Assembly (NCBI GenBank): GCA_015485995.1
Contig: WFSP01000004.1
Coordinates: forward strand, 1 to 13,119
DNA: 13,119 nt
Source: Caldisericales bacterium
GTDB lineage: Bacteria; Caldisericota; Caldisericia; Caldisericales; Caldisericaceae
Reading direction: 5' to 3'
Made by a program: the position numbers and the translations under genes. Positions 1 through 5,622 of the stretch are shown in pieces. How positions within the stretch are numbered: the stretch's first letter is position 1; each line of letters starts with the position of its first letter. A model generated the notes under the pieces. That model was not told where the DNA came from, ran no database searches, and saw only the letters and a program-made list of their open reading frames with translations.

Positions 1-1
1 A

Positions 2-394
2 AAGGAAGTAGTAGGGTATAGAATAGGTAGGAGCATTACTGCAGAAGAAGTTGTAGATACATTTCACAGAGCAGTGGAGGAACATGGTGCACCTCATGTA
101 GTACGCTCAGACAATGGGCCAGAGTTCAGATCTAAACTACTAAACTCATTCTTTGATAACCATAGAATAATGCATGAATTCATTGGTAAAGGCAAACCAT
201 ATCAGAATGGCATAGCAGAGCCCTTTATGGATAAACTAGGAGGTGAATGCTTAAACTTAAATCTATTCAGAAACATAGAAGAAGCTAAAGAAATAGCGCA
301 GAACTACATCAACTTCTACAATAGAGAAAGGCCTCATAGCAGCTTACACTACAAAACACCTGTTGAGTTTGAAAGAAGTATTGCTATAATATGA
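2..394 (+). CDS. IS3-family transposase, C-terminal integrase-core part (5' end outside window)
   Basis: The frame is open from the window edge, so the GTG at 74 is only an internal codon. About 130 residues are visible and belong to the retroviral-integrase-like (rve, DDE) catalytic core. The motif VRSDNGPEF carries the second catalytic Asp. YQNGIAEPFMDKLGGECLN carries the catalytic Glu after the NG motif. The ending YNRERPHSSLHYKTPVEF is the classic C-terminal signature of IS3-type OrfB proteins. Family function is cut-and-copy transposition of the element. The visible part has no lesion, so the copy may be intact or only recently inactivated. IS481 is the nearest alternative family, but the RPHSSL-YKTP ending favours IS3. 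Confidence 0.85.
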   Translation, partial: KEVVGYRIGRSITAEEVVDTFHRAVEEHGAPHVVRSDNGPEFRSKLLNSFFDNHRIMHEFIGKGKPYQNGIAEPFMDKLGGECLNLNLFRNIEEAKEIAQNYINFYNRERPHSSLHYKTPVEFERSIAII

Positions 395-420
395 GCAGAG
401 GTAAGATACTCTCATTAAAA

Positions 421-439
421 AGTTTCACAAAAGGGGGCA
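421..439 (+). repeat. putative right terminal inverted repeat of the IS3-type element
   Basis: This is a 19-base tail located 27 bases after the transposase stop and ending in GGGGGCA. Position and composition fit an IS3-family right end. Homology to a different transposase begins within a few bases. The partner repeat is not in the window, so this rests on resemblance only. Confidence 0.4.
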
Positions 440-1091
440 AGGCAGAACCTCTTCTGTTTGTTTCAGATGGACTAATAGGCATTGAAAGCATAATAAAAGA
501 GATATGCCCATATGCAGAGTTTCAGAGTGTATCATTCATAAGATAAGGCATACACTACTCAGGGTAAGGAAAAGAGGCAGGGAAGGGATATCTGAAGATT
601 TAAGGCATATCATCCATCAGGATACAAAGGAAGAATTCATAGATGCATTCAATGCATTCCAAACAAAATGGAAGAATATATACCCATACGTTACAAGGAG
701 CTGAAAGAATAACCTTGATACGCTTACCACATTCTTTAACTATCCTAAAGAGATAAGAAGGTATATCTATACGACAAATACAGTTGAAAGATTTATCAAA
801 GAAGTTAAGAGAAGGACAAAAGTAATAGAGGTATTCCCTCAAGTGAACTCTGCAGAGAAGATACTGTACCTTGTATCCGTAGATATGAATGAGAAATATG
901 CTTCAAGAAAGCTAAGAGGATTCCAAGACGCAAGGGATGCAGTGATAAAGATAAGGGAAGAAAGATATGGAAATAAAAAGGAAAAGAAATTGAATAAAAC
1001 AAATAAATTAAACAAAAATAATGAAGAAAGACTGCTTAAACCACATAAAATACTGAACACAACTGATAAAGCGGGGGCTTCTACACTATGA
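440..1091 (+). pseudogene. IS256 (Mutator) family transposase remnant, 5'-truncated, frameshifted and with a nonsense codon
   Basis: Homology starts in the frame of position 442 with EPLLFVSDGLIGIESIIKE, which holds the second catalytic Asp (FVSDGL). After FQ at 520-525 an extra AG moves the protein into the frame of 528: CIIHKIRHTLLRVRKRG, then FQTKWKNIYPYVTRS. There a TGA at 702-704 replaces the conserved Trp (expected TRSWKNNL). The same frame then continues TTFFNYPKEIRRYIYTTN, with VER in place of the usual IES around the catalytic Glu, then LYLVSVDMNEKY and a Lys/Asn-rich tail to the TGA at 1089-1091. The N-terminal half is absent, apparently displaced by the IS3-type element to the left. 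At least three inactivating changes make this a dead copy. Confidence 0.88.
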
Positions 1092-1096
1092 AAGAA

Positions 1097-1122
1097 TTTG
1101 ACACAAAACTATTGACAGTATC
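1097..1122 (+). repeat. putative right end of the IS256-type element
   Basis: The sequence tttgacacaaaactattgac followed by agtatc lies just after the transposase stop. It has the ACACAAAA...TTGACAGT arrangement seen at ends of IS256-family elements. The left end has been lost, so the inverted-repeat partner cannot be shown. Confidence 0.45.
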
Positions 1123-1155
1123 TAACTTTTATTTTTATTATTGAATATACTTTTG

Positions 1156-2268
1156 TTACAATAGACTTAAATTTCTCCTCTTTCTCTTTAATGAAAAGAT
1201 AAAACCGATGAAAATAATAATTCCGGCAAAGACAAATTCATATTTTAAACTTTTGAATAGTAGTGTAACAAGCCCTGCAATAAAAGGCCCTGCAATATTC
1301 CCCAGGCTGATTGAAGACTGCAATATTCCCGTAGCCGTCCCTGTTTCTTTATTATGTGCCATAACATCATTTAACCCGCCTGCATACATAAATGCCCACC
1401 CAATTCCTGTAATAACTTGTAACGGCATAACCTGCAAAGGGTGTTTTGCAAGCGCGAAAAGTGGAAATCCGAGCGATAATATGATAATCCCGAGGCTCGT
1501 ACTTCTCCGCTTTACTTTGTTTACGATAAATTTAAGGGTCAAGAACTCGCATAAAGGGTTTATAAGCGTAATATATCCTACCATAAACGGTGTTGCGCCT
1601 AATCCGTTCAGAAAAAGAATCCAGAATGTCCATGTAATGGTGATTCCCGTAAATGTAAACAATAATGCAAGATATAAATTTATGTTTCTTTTTATCACTT
1701 CTTTTGGAAAAAGGGGTACCTCGAGAGATTTTATATGTTCCTCTTTGATGCTGATACTTAAAAACAGCGAAATGAGATACAACAGCCCCACTGATACGAA
1801 TATCCACCTGATATTGATTATGGAAGCAATCACTCCGGATAGCCAGAGGAATAACCCAATACCCAATGCACCCCAGGCGGCATAGTCGTCCATAGTTCCG
1901 GAGTTTTCATTGACGTATGCGGCAAGTGCCCCCGGGTATATCCCTATTGAAATTCCCTGGAATACTCTTAAAACAAAGAAATTGGAAAATGATTTGGAAA
2001 AAAATGAAACTGAATAAAACAACCCTGTGGAGATAAAACCAAGAAATAGGATTTTCTTTCTGCCAATGTTATCGGAAAGCCGTCCGAAAATTGCTGCAGA
2101 GATAAACATCGCGAATGCAAATGCAGTACCGAGAATGCCTATCTCCATACGTGTTGCACCAAGTGATTCCGCAAACTGTGGAATGAACAAGTCTGCCATA
2201 AGAGGTGCGCCGGACACAATAAATTGAATAACAAACCCTATTTTAAGATTTTTTCTTTTTGCTTGCAT
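1156..2268 (-). CDS. MFS transporter, substrate unknown
   Basis: A 370-residue membrane protein with about 11-12 hydrophobic segments spread over its whole length, slightly shorter than the usual ~400 of the family. The major-facilitator motif A is present as GRLSDNIGRKK at residues 62-72, between helices 2 and 3. VFQGISIGIYPGALAAY at about 100-116 matches the helix 4 region typical of drug/sugar-type members. The second half (GNIAGPFIAGLV near the C-terminus) repeats the fold. The role would be proton-coupled or facilitated export or uptake of a small molecule across the cytoplasmic membrane. The substrate cannot be told from sequence. No Shine-Dalgarno sequence precedes the ATG. A TATAAT at 2274-2279 lies only five bases upstream, so the transcript may be leaderless. 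The gene is flanked by decayed transposases on one side and repeats on the other. Confidence 0.85.
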   Translation of the reverse strand: MQAKRKNLKIGFVIQFIVSGAPLMADLFIPQFAESLGATRMEIGILGTAFAFAMFISAAIFGRLSDNIGRKKILFLGFISTGLFYSVSFFSKSFSNFFVLRVFQGISIGIYPGALAAYVNENSGTMDDYAAWGALGIGLFLWLSGVIASIINIRWIFVSVGLLYLISLFLSISIKEEHIKSLEVPLFPKEVIKRNINLYLALLFTFTGITITWTFWILFLNGLGATPFMVGYITLINPLCEFLTLKFIVNKVKRRSTSLGIIILSLGFPLFALAKHPLQVMPLQVITGIGWAFMYAGGLNDVMAHNKETGTATGILQSSISLGNIAGPFIAGLVTLLFKSLKYEFVFAGIIIFIGFIFSLKRKRRNLSLL

Positions 2269-2273
2269 TTTTT

Positions 2274-2279
2274 ATTATA
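2274..2279 (-). promoter_or_regulatory. possible -10 element of the MFS gene
   Basis: A perfect TATAAT on the minus strand lies five bases before the ATG at 2268. Transcription from it would start at or next to the start codon. I see no good -35 at 16-18 bases, which lowers confidence. Confidence 0.3.
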
Positions 2280-2289
2280 TTTGCAAAGC

Positions 2290-2319
2290 ATAAATTTTCC
2301 TATAGCAAAGAAAATTTAT
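2290..2319. repeat. perfect 10-bp inverted repeat upstream of the MFS gene
   Basis: ATAAATTTTC at 2290-2299 is the exact reverse complement of GAAAATTTAT at 2310-2319, with a 10-base spacer. It sits 20-50 bases upstream of the MFS start and just upstream of the TATAAT. It could be an operator for a dimeric repressor or a transcript hairpin. It is AT-rich and has no T tract, so a terminator is unlikely. Confidence 0.5.
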
Positions 2320-2339
2320 CGTATTTTTAAGCGCTGCAA

Positions 2340-2750
2340 TTCGGTGAAGCGTAGTGAATCTCTCACTTTACGATATGCTGTTATTCCCGAGGGAACGTAG
2401 TGCCCGAAGAATTTCTTCTTTAACAACAAAAAACGGAGATTCTTCGCAAAAGCGGCTTAAGGATGACTGCCTTTTGTCACTCTGAACGAAGTGAAAAGTC
2501 TCTTCCTTAACATCTAACATTTTGCTACTTTAAGCATAGTGAAGAGTTACTGACTCAATAACCTCTCTCCAGTCATGCTGAGCGCAGCGAAGCATCTTTG
2601 CCTCAGCCACTGAGATTCTTTGTTTATTTCACTCTCTCGAGAATGACAATGCCCCACATCCCTCTGAACGAAATGAAGAGCCTCTTCCTTTTGCAGCATC
2701 CTTTTTGATATAACTGCTGAGATTTTTCGCAAATACTGCTAAACGACAAG
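2340..2750. repeat. cluster of degenerate inverted repeats of the CTGAGCGAAGCGAAGAATCTC type
   Basis: This gene-free stretch is filled with diverged copies of one short unit. Forward-oriented copies are at about 2342-2364 (gaagcgtagtgaatctctc), 2381-2417 (cccgagggaacgtagtgccc, then gaagaat), 2474-2504 (gtcactctgaacgaagtgaa), 2571-2597 (gtcatgctgagcgcagcgaa) and 2655-2685 (ccctctgaacgaaatgaaga). Reverse-oriented halves are at about 2434-2466 (gagattcttcgc ... ggatgac) and 2611-2648 (gagattctttg ... cgagaatgac). Forward and reverse copies alternate, which makes palindromic units with arms of roughly 25-35 bases. Similar repeats are scattered through many bacterial genomes, and their spurious translations read like FAALSMTG. 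Nothing here looks protein-coding. The palindromic organisation suggests a non-autonomous mobile repeat or a REP-like element. Confidence 0.75.
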
Positions 2751-2776
2751 GTAAAGGAAGCTAAGGCATCCCGAGA

Positions 2777-3148
2777 ATGTACGTGAATAACGCACAGAAA
2801 GAAATAGACCCGGGCAGAGGGACAGCACCTGTTATTATTCCTGAATGGGGAAGGATGGTTGTGCCAATCCGTGCTATTGTAGAAGCATTAGGAGGAACAA
2901 TTGAATGGGATGGAACTGCAAGAAAAGTTACAATACATTTTAATGGAACTGTAATAGAAATATGTATAGATAATCCTAAAGCAAAAGTAAATGGCAATGC
3001 TAAATGGATAGATGATAATAACCATAATGTTAAACCTATTATTAACGATAGAGCTATGCTTCCTATACGTTTTGTTGCGGAGAATTTAGGATGTAAAGTA
3101 GATAGGGATCCAAATGAGATAACCATTACGATAATATACCCAAAGTAA
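2777..3148 (+). pseudogene. orphan stalk-domain fragment (copper amine oxidase N-terminal-like)
   Basis: The 123 residues carry two half-repeats of the domain known as copper amine oxidase N-terminal-like. The first is MVVPIRAIVEALGGTIEWD followed by RKVTIHFNGTVIEI. The second is AMLPIRFVAENLGCKVDRD followed by ITITIIYPK. The domain is normally a C- or N-terminal module of exported surface proteins in Gram-positive and related bacteria. It is not an oxidase itself. This copy starts abruptly with MYVNNAQKEIDPGRG, has no signal peptide and no good Shine-Dalgarno sequence, and an in-frame stop lies 12 bases upstream. The repeat cluster ends right before it. It is therefore most likely the last module of a longer exported protein whose 5' part was lost, although a short expressed protein cannot be excluded. 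The DRDP at the end of the second half-repeat replaces the usual DWDP. Confidence 0.65.
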
Positions 3149-3198
3149 TAATAGATAAAGTAAGTTTAGCAAAATTAGATTTTCATTTTTTCTCCTGT

Positions 3199-3233
3199 AA
3201 TATGTTAGGCGGACTTTGCCCGCCTAACATATT
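3199..3233 (+). terminator. strong hairpin between convergent genes, probable terminator
   Basis: AATATGTTAGGCGG at 3199-3212 pairs perfectly over 14 bases with CCGCCTAACATATT at 3220-3233 around a 7-base loop. It lies between the plus-strand stalk fragment and the stop of the minus-strand DUF5666 gene, so it can serve both. The following plus-strand tract (tgtgctttaaac) is only weakly T-rich, and there is no T tract on the minus strand, so termination strength is uncertain. Confidence 0.65.
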
Positions 3234-3278
3234 TGTGCTTTAAACATATTTTCCGTATTTGTAAACATATTATTTTTT

Positions 3279-4970
3279 CTATGGCTTACCCTTACCTTTA
3301 TTATTGCCTTTACCATTTCCGTTTCCATTATTATTACCAGGGTTGTTGCTTCCTCTTTTTGTTATAATAATCTTTTCAACAGAGATAGATCCATCTTCTT
3401 GCTTTGTTCCTAAGATGTTCACAGAGTCACCTACGTTTATAGATTCAAGTGTTATAGTTTTTCCTTGATAAATTATTACGGTATTAGAAGATACTTTAAA
3501 TACTTCGTTAAACCCTGCAATTGTTATTGTTCCATTACCTGGGTCAACAGCTTTTACGGTATCCTTAAATGTTTCTTTCTTGGGAGTGGATTGTCCTGCA
3601 TTGTTCGGGTTGTTCGATTTTATAACGGTAATAGAAGTAGCTTCAATACCTTCTTCAGTTTTTGTTGCTTTGATTAAAACTTCGTCACCGACCAAAAGCT
3701 TATCTTTTGTTATCGATTTCCCATGATACTTAATAGAGGTTTTGTTAGTAATGGTAATAGTTTCACCACTCACGGTGATATCATTTTCAGAAATGCCCTC
3801 AATCGCGCCCTTTACCAGTATATTTTGAGAATTTGCATTTCCCTGTCCACCTTTGTCTTGCCCATTTTGTTTATTTTCATCCTTAGATTTGAGAATAACA
3901 ATTGAAGTTGCATAGTATTTATCATCTGTTTTTTGTATATGTATTTGAACAACATCATCAGCTTTTAATACAGAGCTGTCTTCCACTCTGCCTGTGCCAC
4001 TCTCCTGAATTTTTGTGTTTTCGTTAACAACAATGTCATTATCAAAATCCTTTATCTTTAAGATACTGCCGTCAAAGGAAACAATACTGCTTCTTAGCTC
4101 AAACTCCTTATTTTCTTGCTGTCCGTTCTGTTCTTGCTCACCCCCTTTGTTATTATTCTCGTCACTGTTTGTTTTTATAACGGTAATAGAAGTAGCTTCA
4201 ACTCCTTCTTCAGTTTTTGTTGCTTTGATTAAAACTTCGTCACCGACCAAAAGCTTATCTTTTGTCAAAGTTTTTCCGTGATATGTAATAACAGTTTTAT
4301 CTGTAAGATTTATAGATTTTCCATTAGCAGTAATTACATTGTCGGAAATAGTTTCAATTGTGCCCTTTACTACCAATACTTGTGAGCTACTTGCTTGGGT
4401 TTCGTTTTGCTTATTTTCATTATCAGGGCCTGATGGGTTATTATTTTCATCGTTCTGCTGGCTGTTATTTGCCACACTAGTTGCAGCCTTACTAAGAGCG
4501 TCTTTTACATCGCTTGCCGAAACGCCTAATGCAGAAAGAATTTTTCCCCAACCCATGCCATCTTCTCTCATTTGGACAATTTCATCAATAGGGGTATCTG
4601 TCTGCTTGACAAGGGCGGCGATAATTACACTATCAGTAGGTGATAAGTTTTGACTTTCCAACTTCTTCATAGTACCTGAGCTTGTTTTTATGGAACCAAC
4701 AAAAGAGCTTGCAGTTTTTTGCAGACTGATGCCTGTGATTACCTGAGGAAGCGTGCCACTTTTTCCAAATATTGGTACAGCCGAGCTAATTACAAGGAAA
4801 GCTGCAACGGCCAAACTAACAGCACTCATTAAAATTTTCCTTCTACGTAATGAGTGTTCCCTTTGTTCAACCATTTTCATTAGCCTCCTTTCAATACCAT
4901 TATCAATTTCAAGGTTGTTTTTAAAATTATCAAAAACTTTTTTTAATTTATCATCATCAGAAGATTTCAT
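3279..4970 (-). CDS. membrane-anchored probable anti-sigma factor with four DUF5666-like repeats
   Basis: The protein has 563 residues. Residues 1-45 are a charged cytoplasmic segment (KLKKVFDNFKNNLEIDNG, then VEQREHSLRRRK), followed by one transmembrane helix at about 46-66. The rest is predicted to be outside the cell. Residues 108-165 form a small helical region with the DGMGWGKILSALGVS motif. Four DUF5666-like beta modules follow at about 198-266, 290-361, 383-451 and 467-537, separated by Asn/Gln/Glu/Lys-rich linkers. The tail (540-563) is Gly/Asn/Lys-rich. The start is fixed by a strong Shine-Dalgarno (GGGAGGTGAT) inside the end of the sigma gene. The ORFs overlap by 14 bases, which indicates translational coupling. 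By position and topology the N-terminal part probably sequesters the sigma factor while the outside modules sense an envelope signal. The sensing role is inference. Modules 1 and 3 are almost identical even at DNA level. Confidence 0.75.
   Translation of the reverse strand: MKSSDDDKLKKVFDNFKNNLEIDNGIERRLMKMVEQREHSLRRRKILMSAVSLAVAAFLVISSAVPIFGKSGTLPQVITGISLQKTASSFVGSIKTSSGTMKKLESQNLSPTDSVIIAALVKQTDTPIDEIVQMREDGMGWGKILSALGVSASDVKDALSKAATSVANNSQQNDENNNPSGPDNENKQNETQASSSQVLVVKGTIETISDNVITANGKSINLTDKTVITYHGKTLTKDKLLVGDEVLIKATKTEEGVEATSITVIKTNSDENNNKGGEQEQNGQQENKEFELRSSIVSFDGSILKIKDFDNDIVVNENTKIQESGTGRVEDSSVLKADDVVQIHIQKTDDKYYATSIVILKSKDENKQNGQDKGGQGNANSQNILVKGAIEGISENDITVSGETITITNKTSIKYHGKSITKDKLLVGDEVLIKATKTEEGIEATSITVIKSNNPNNAGQSTPKKETFKDTVKAVDPGNGTITIAGFNEVFKVSSNTVIIYQGKTITLESINVGDSVNILGTKQEDGSISVEKIIITKRGSNNPGNNNGNGNGKGNNKGKGKP
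3621..3710 (-). repeat. 90-bp direct repeat, copy in DUF5666 module 3
   Basis: This segment matches 4176-4265 at 88 of 90 bases by eye. It encodes the KDKLLVGDEVLIKATKTEEG stretch and what follows. The two mismatches lie together and change Val to Ile (EEGV/EEGI). It marks a recent internal duplication or gene conversion. Confidence 0.85.
4176..4265 (-). repeat. 90-bp direct repeat, copy in DUF5666 module 1
   Basis: Partner of 3621-3710, in the same orientation and reading frame, 555 bases apart. Sequence outside the repeated block diverges clearly between the two modules, so the identity is local. Confidence 0.85.
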
Positions 4971-5460
4971 CTTTAATCACCTCCCTTAACCTGTTTCTTG
5001 CCCGAAAAAGTCTTGTTTTTACAGCTCCCTCTCCCTCACCGGTAAGCATGCTGATTTCTCTAATGGAAGCACTGCTTAAATAGTGGAGGGATATCACCAG
5101 TCTGTCCTTTTCATTCAATTTCTTTAATGCTTTATGAATTGCTTCTTTTATCTCTGAATCTTCGGAAGGCAAAAACCTTTTAGGGGCTATCATCCTTCTT
5201 CGTTTCATCTGCCTAAGCGCATAGTTTACTGAAATTTTTCTTAGGTAAGCCATTACTGATTGATCGGCATTTATTCTGTTTCTCACCGCGTAAAGTTTAA
5301 AATACGTGTTTTGAATAACATCTTCAGTTTCCTCTTTTGATAGCAGGTAAGCATAAACAACACTGTAAACAAACCTGACAGTTAACCTGTAAAACTCTGC
5401 AAAAGCATCTTTATCACCGTCTTTAATCCGTTTAATGAGTAATTTTAACTGCTCATCCAT
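4957..5460 (-). CDS. ECF-type RNA polymerase sigma factor
   Basis: The protein has 167 residues from the preferred start. Sigma region 2 spans roughly residues 15-85 (FAEFYRLTVRFVYSVVYAYL, then SKEETEDVIQNTYFKLY), where the acidic DVIQ-TYFKL stretch is the usual core-RNAP contact. Sigma region 4 spans about 105-160 (LNEKDRLVISLHYLSSASIR, then EISMLTGEGEGAVKTRLFRARNRL), the -35 recognition helix-turn-helix. There is no region 1 or 3, as expected for ECF sigmas. An upstream in-frame ATG at 5472 would add four residues. The ATG at 5458-5460 is preferred because GGAGGG lies four bases before it, inside the extended version. The gene overlaps the following membrane protein gene by 14 bases, the normal layout for a sigma and its cognate anti-sigma. 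Family role: it redirects RNA polymerase to an envelope- or stress-related regulon. The regulon itself is unknown. Confidence 0.88.
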   Translation of the reverse strand: MDEQLKLLIKRIKDGDKDAFAEFYRLTVRFVYSVVYAYLLSKEETEDVIQNTYFKLYAVRNRINADQSVMAYLRKISVNYALRQMKRRRMIAPKRFLPSEDSEIKEAIHKALKKLNEKDRLVISLHYLSSASIREISMLTGEGEGAVKTRLFRARNRLREVIKDEIF

Positions 5461-5464
5461 TTTG

Positions 5465-5470
5465 CCCTCC
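5465..5470 (-). promoter_or_regulatory. ribosome binding site that decides the sigma-factor start
   Basis: GGAGGG on the minus strand ends four bases before the ATG at 5460. The alternative ATG at 5472 overlaps this motif and has no comparable site upstream. Confidence 0.7.
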
Positions 5471-5499
5471 ATATACTATATCCTTGAACCACTAAAAAG

Positions 5500-5505
5500 G
5501 TTTCA
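5500..5505 (-). promoter_or_regulatory. possible ECF -35 element (TGAAAC) upstream of the sigma gene
   Basis: TGAAACCTTTTT on the minus strand at 5505-5494 resembles the -35 of many ECF promoters and lies 45 bases upstream of the sigma start. This is what autoregulation would predict. The matching -10 is unclear: AT-rich sequence occurs at 5475-5483, but a start from there would leave a very short leader. Confidence 0.3.
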
Positions 5506-5523
5506 CTTATTTTTTAATTTAGT

Positions 5524-5549
5524 GCAAAACTGGAGCAAAACTGGAGCAA
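5524..5549. repeat. 11-bp tandem repeat upstream of the sigma gene
   Basis: The unit gcaaaactgga occurs twice exactly (5524-5534, 5535-5545) and begins a third time (gcaa). It lies between the sigma gene and the upstream PEP carboxylase gene, about 65-90 bases before the sigma start. The 11-base period is close to one helical turn, so a tandem protein-binding site is possible. It may equally be replication slippage. Confidence 0.6.
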
Positions 5550-5622
5550 TTTTTCAAACAAAACTTATGCAAAAGTAAAACAGCAAGCCCTATGATTTCT
5601 AATTATATGTGAAAACCTCAAT

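Larger units (their letters stand above)
1..439 (+). mobile_element. 3' part of an IS3-type insertion sequence
   Basis: The element enters from the left edge. It comprises the end of a transposase gene (stop at 392-394) and a short tail. The tail at 421-439 (agtttcacaaaagggggca) resembles the terminal inverted repeat of many IS3-family elements, which typically end in a run of G followed by CA. Immediately after it, from about 442, the sequence reads as the middle of an unrelated IS256-type transposase. That suggests this element inserted into the older one. The left end lies outside the window, so the matching inverted repeat and the target duplication cannot be checked. The exact right boundary is inferred. 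Confidence 0.55.

Noticed and set aside
843..1091. 82-residue open frame starting at ATG 885 or GTG 843
   Set aside because: It is the C-terminal part of the broken IS256-type transposase, in the same frame as 528-704, and not a separate gene.
1208..1885. 225-residue plus-strand open frame opposite the MFS gene
   Set aside because: It is antisense to a clear membrane transporter, and its translation has no domain character.
2547..2732. 61-residue minus-strand open frame within the repeat cluster
   Set aside because: Its translation (FAALSMTGE, HSRESE) is the well-known by-product of the palindromic repeat family. It has no ribosome site and no coding character.
2340..2750. CRISPR array
   Set aside because: The repeats are degenerate, in both orientations and irregularly spaced, and no cas gene is nearby.
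2761..3126. 121-residue minus-strand open frame
   Set aside because: It is antisense to the stalk-domain fragment, whose plus-strand translation matches a known domain.
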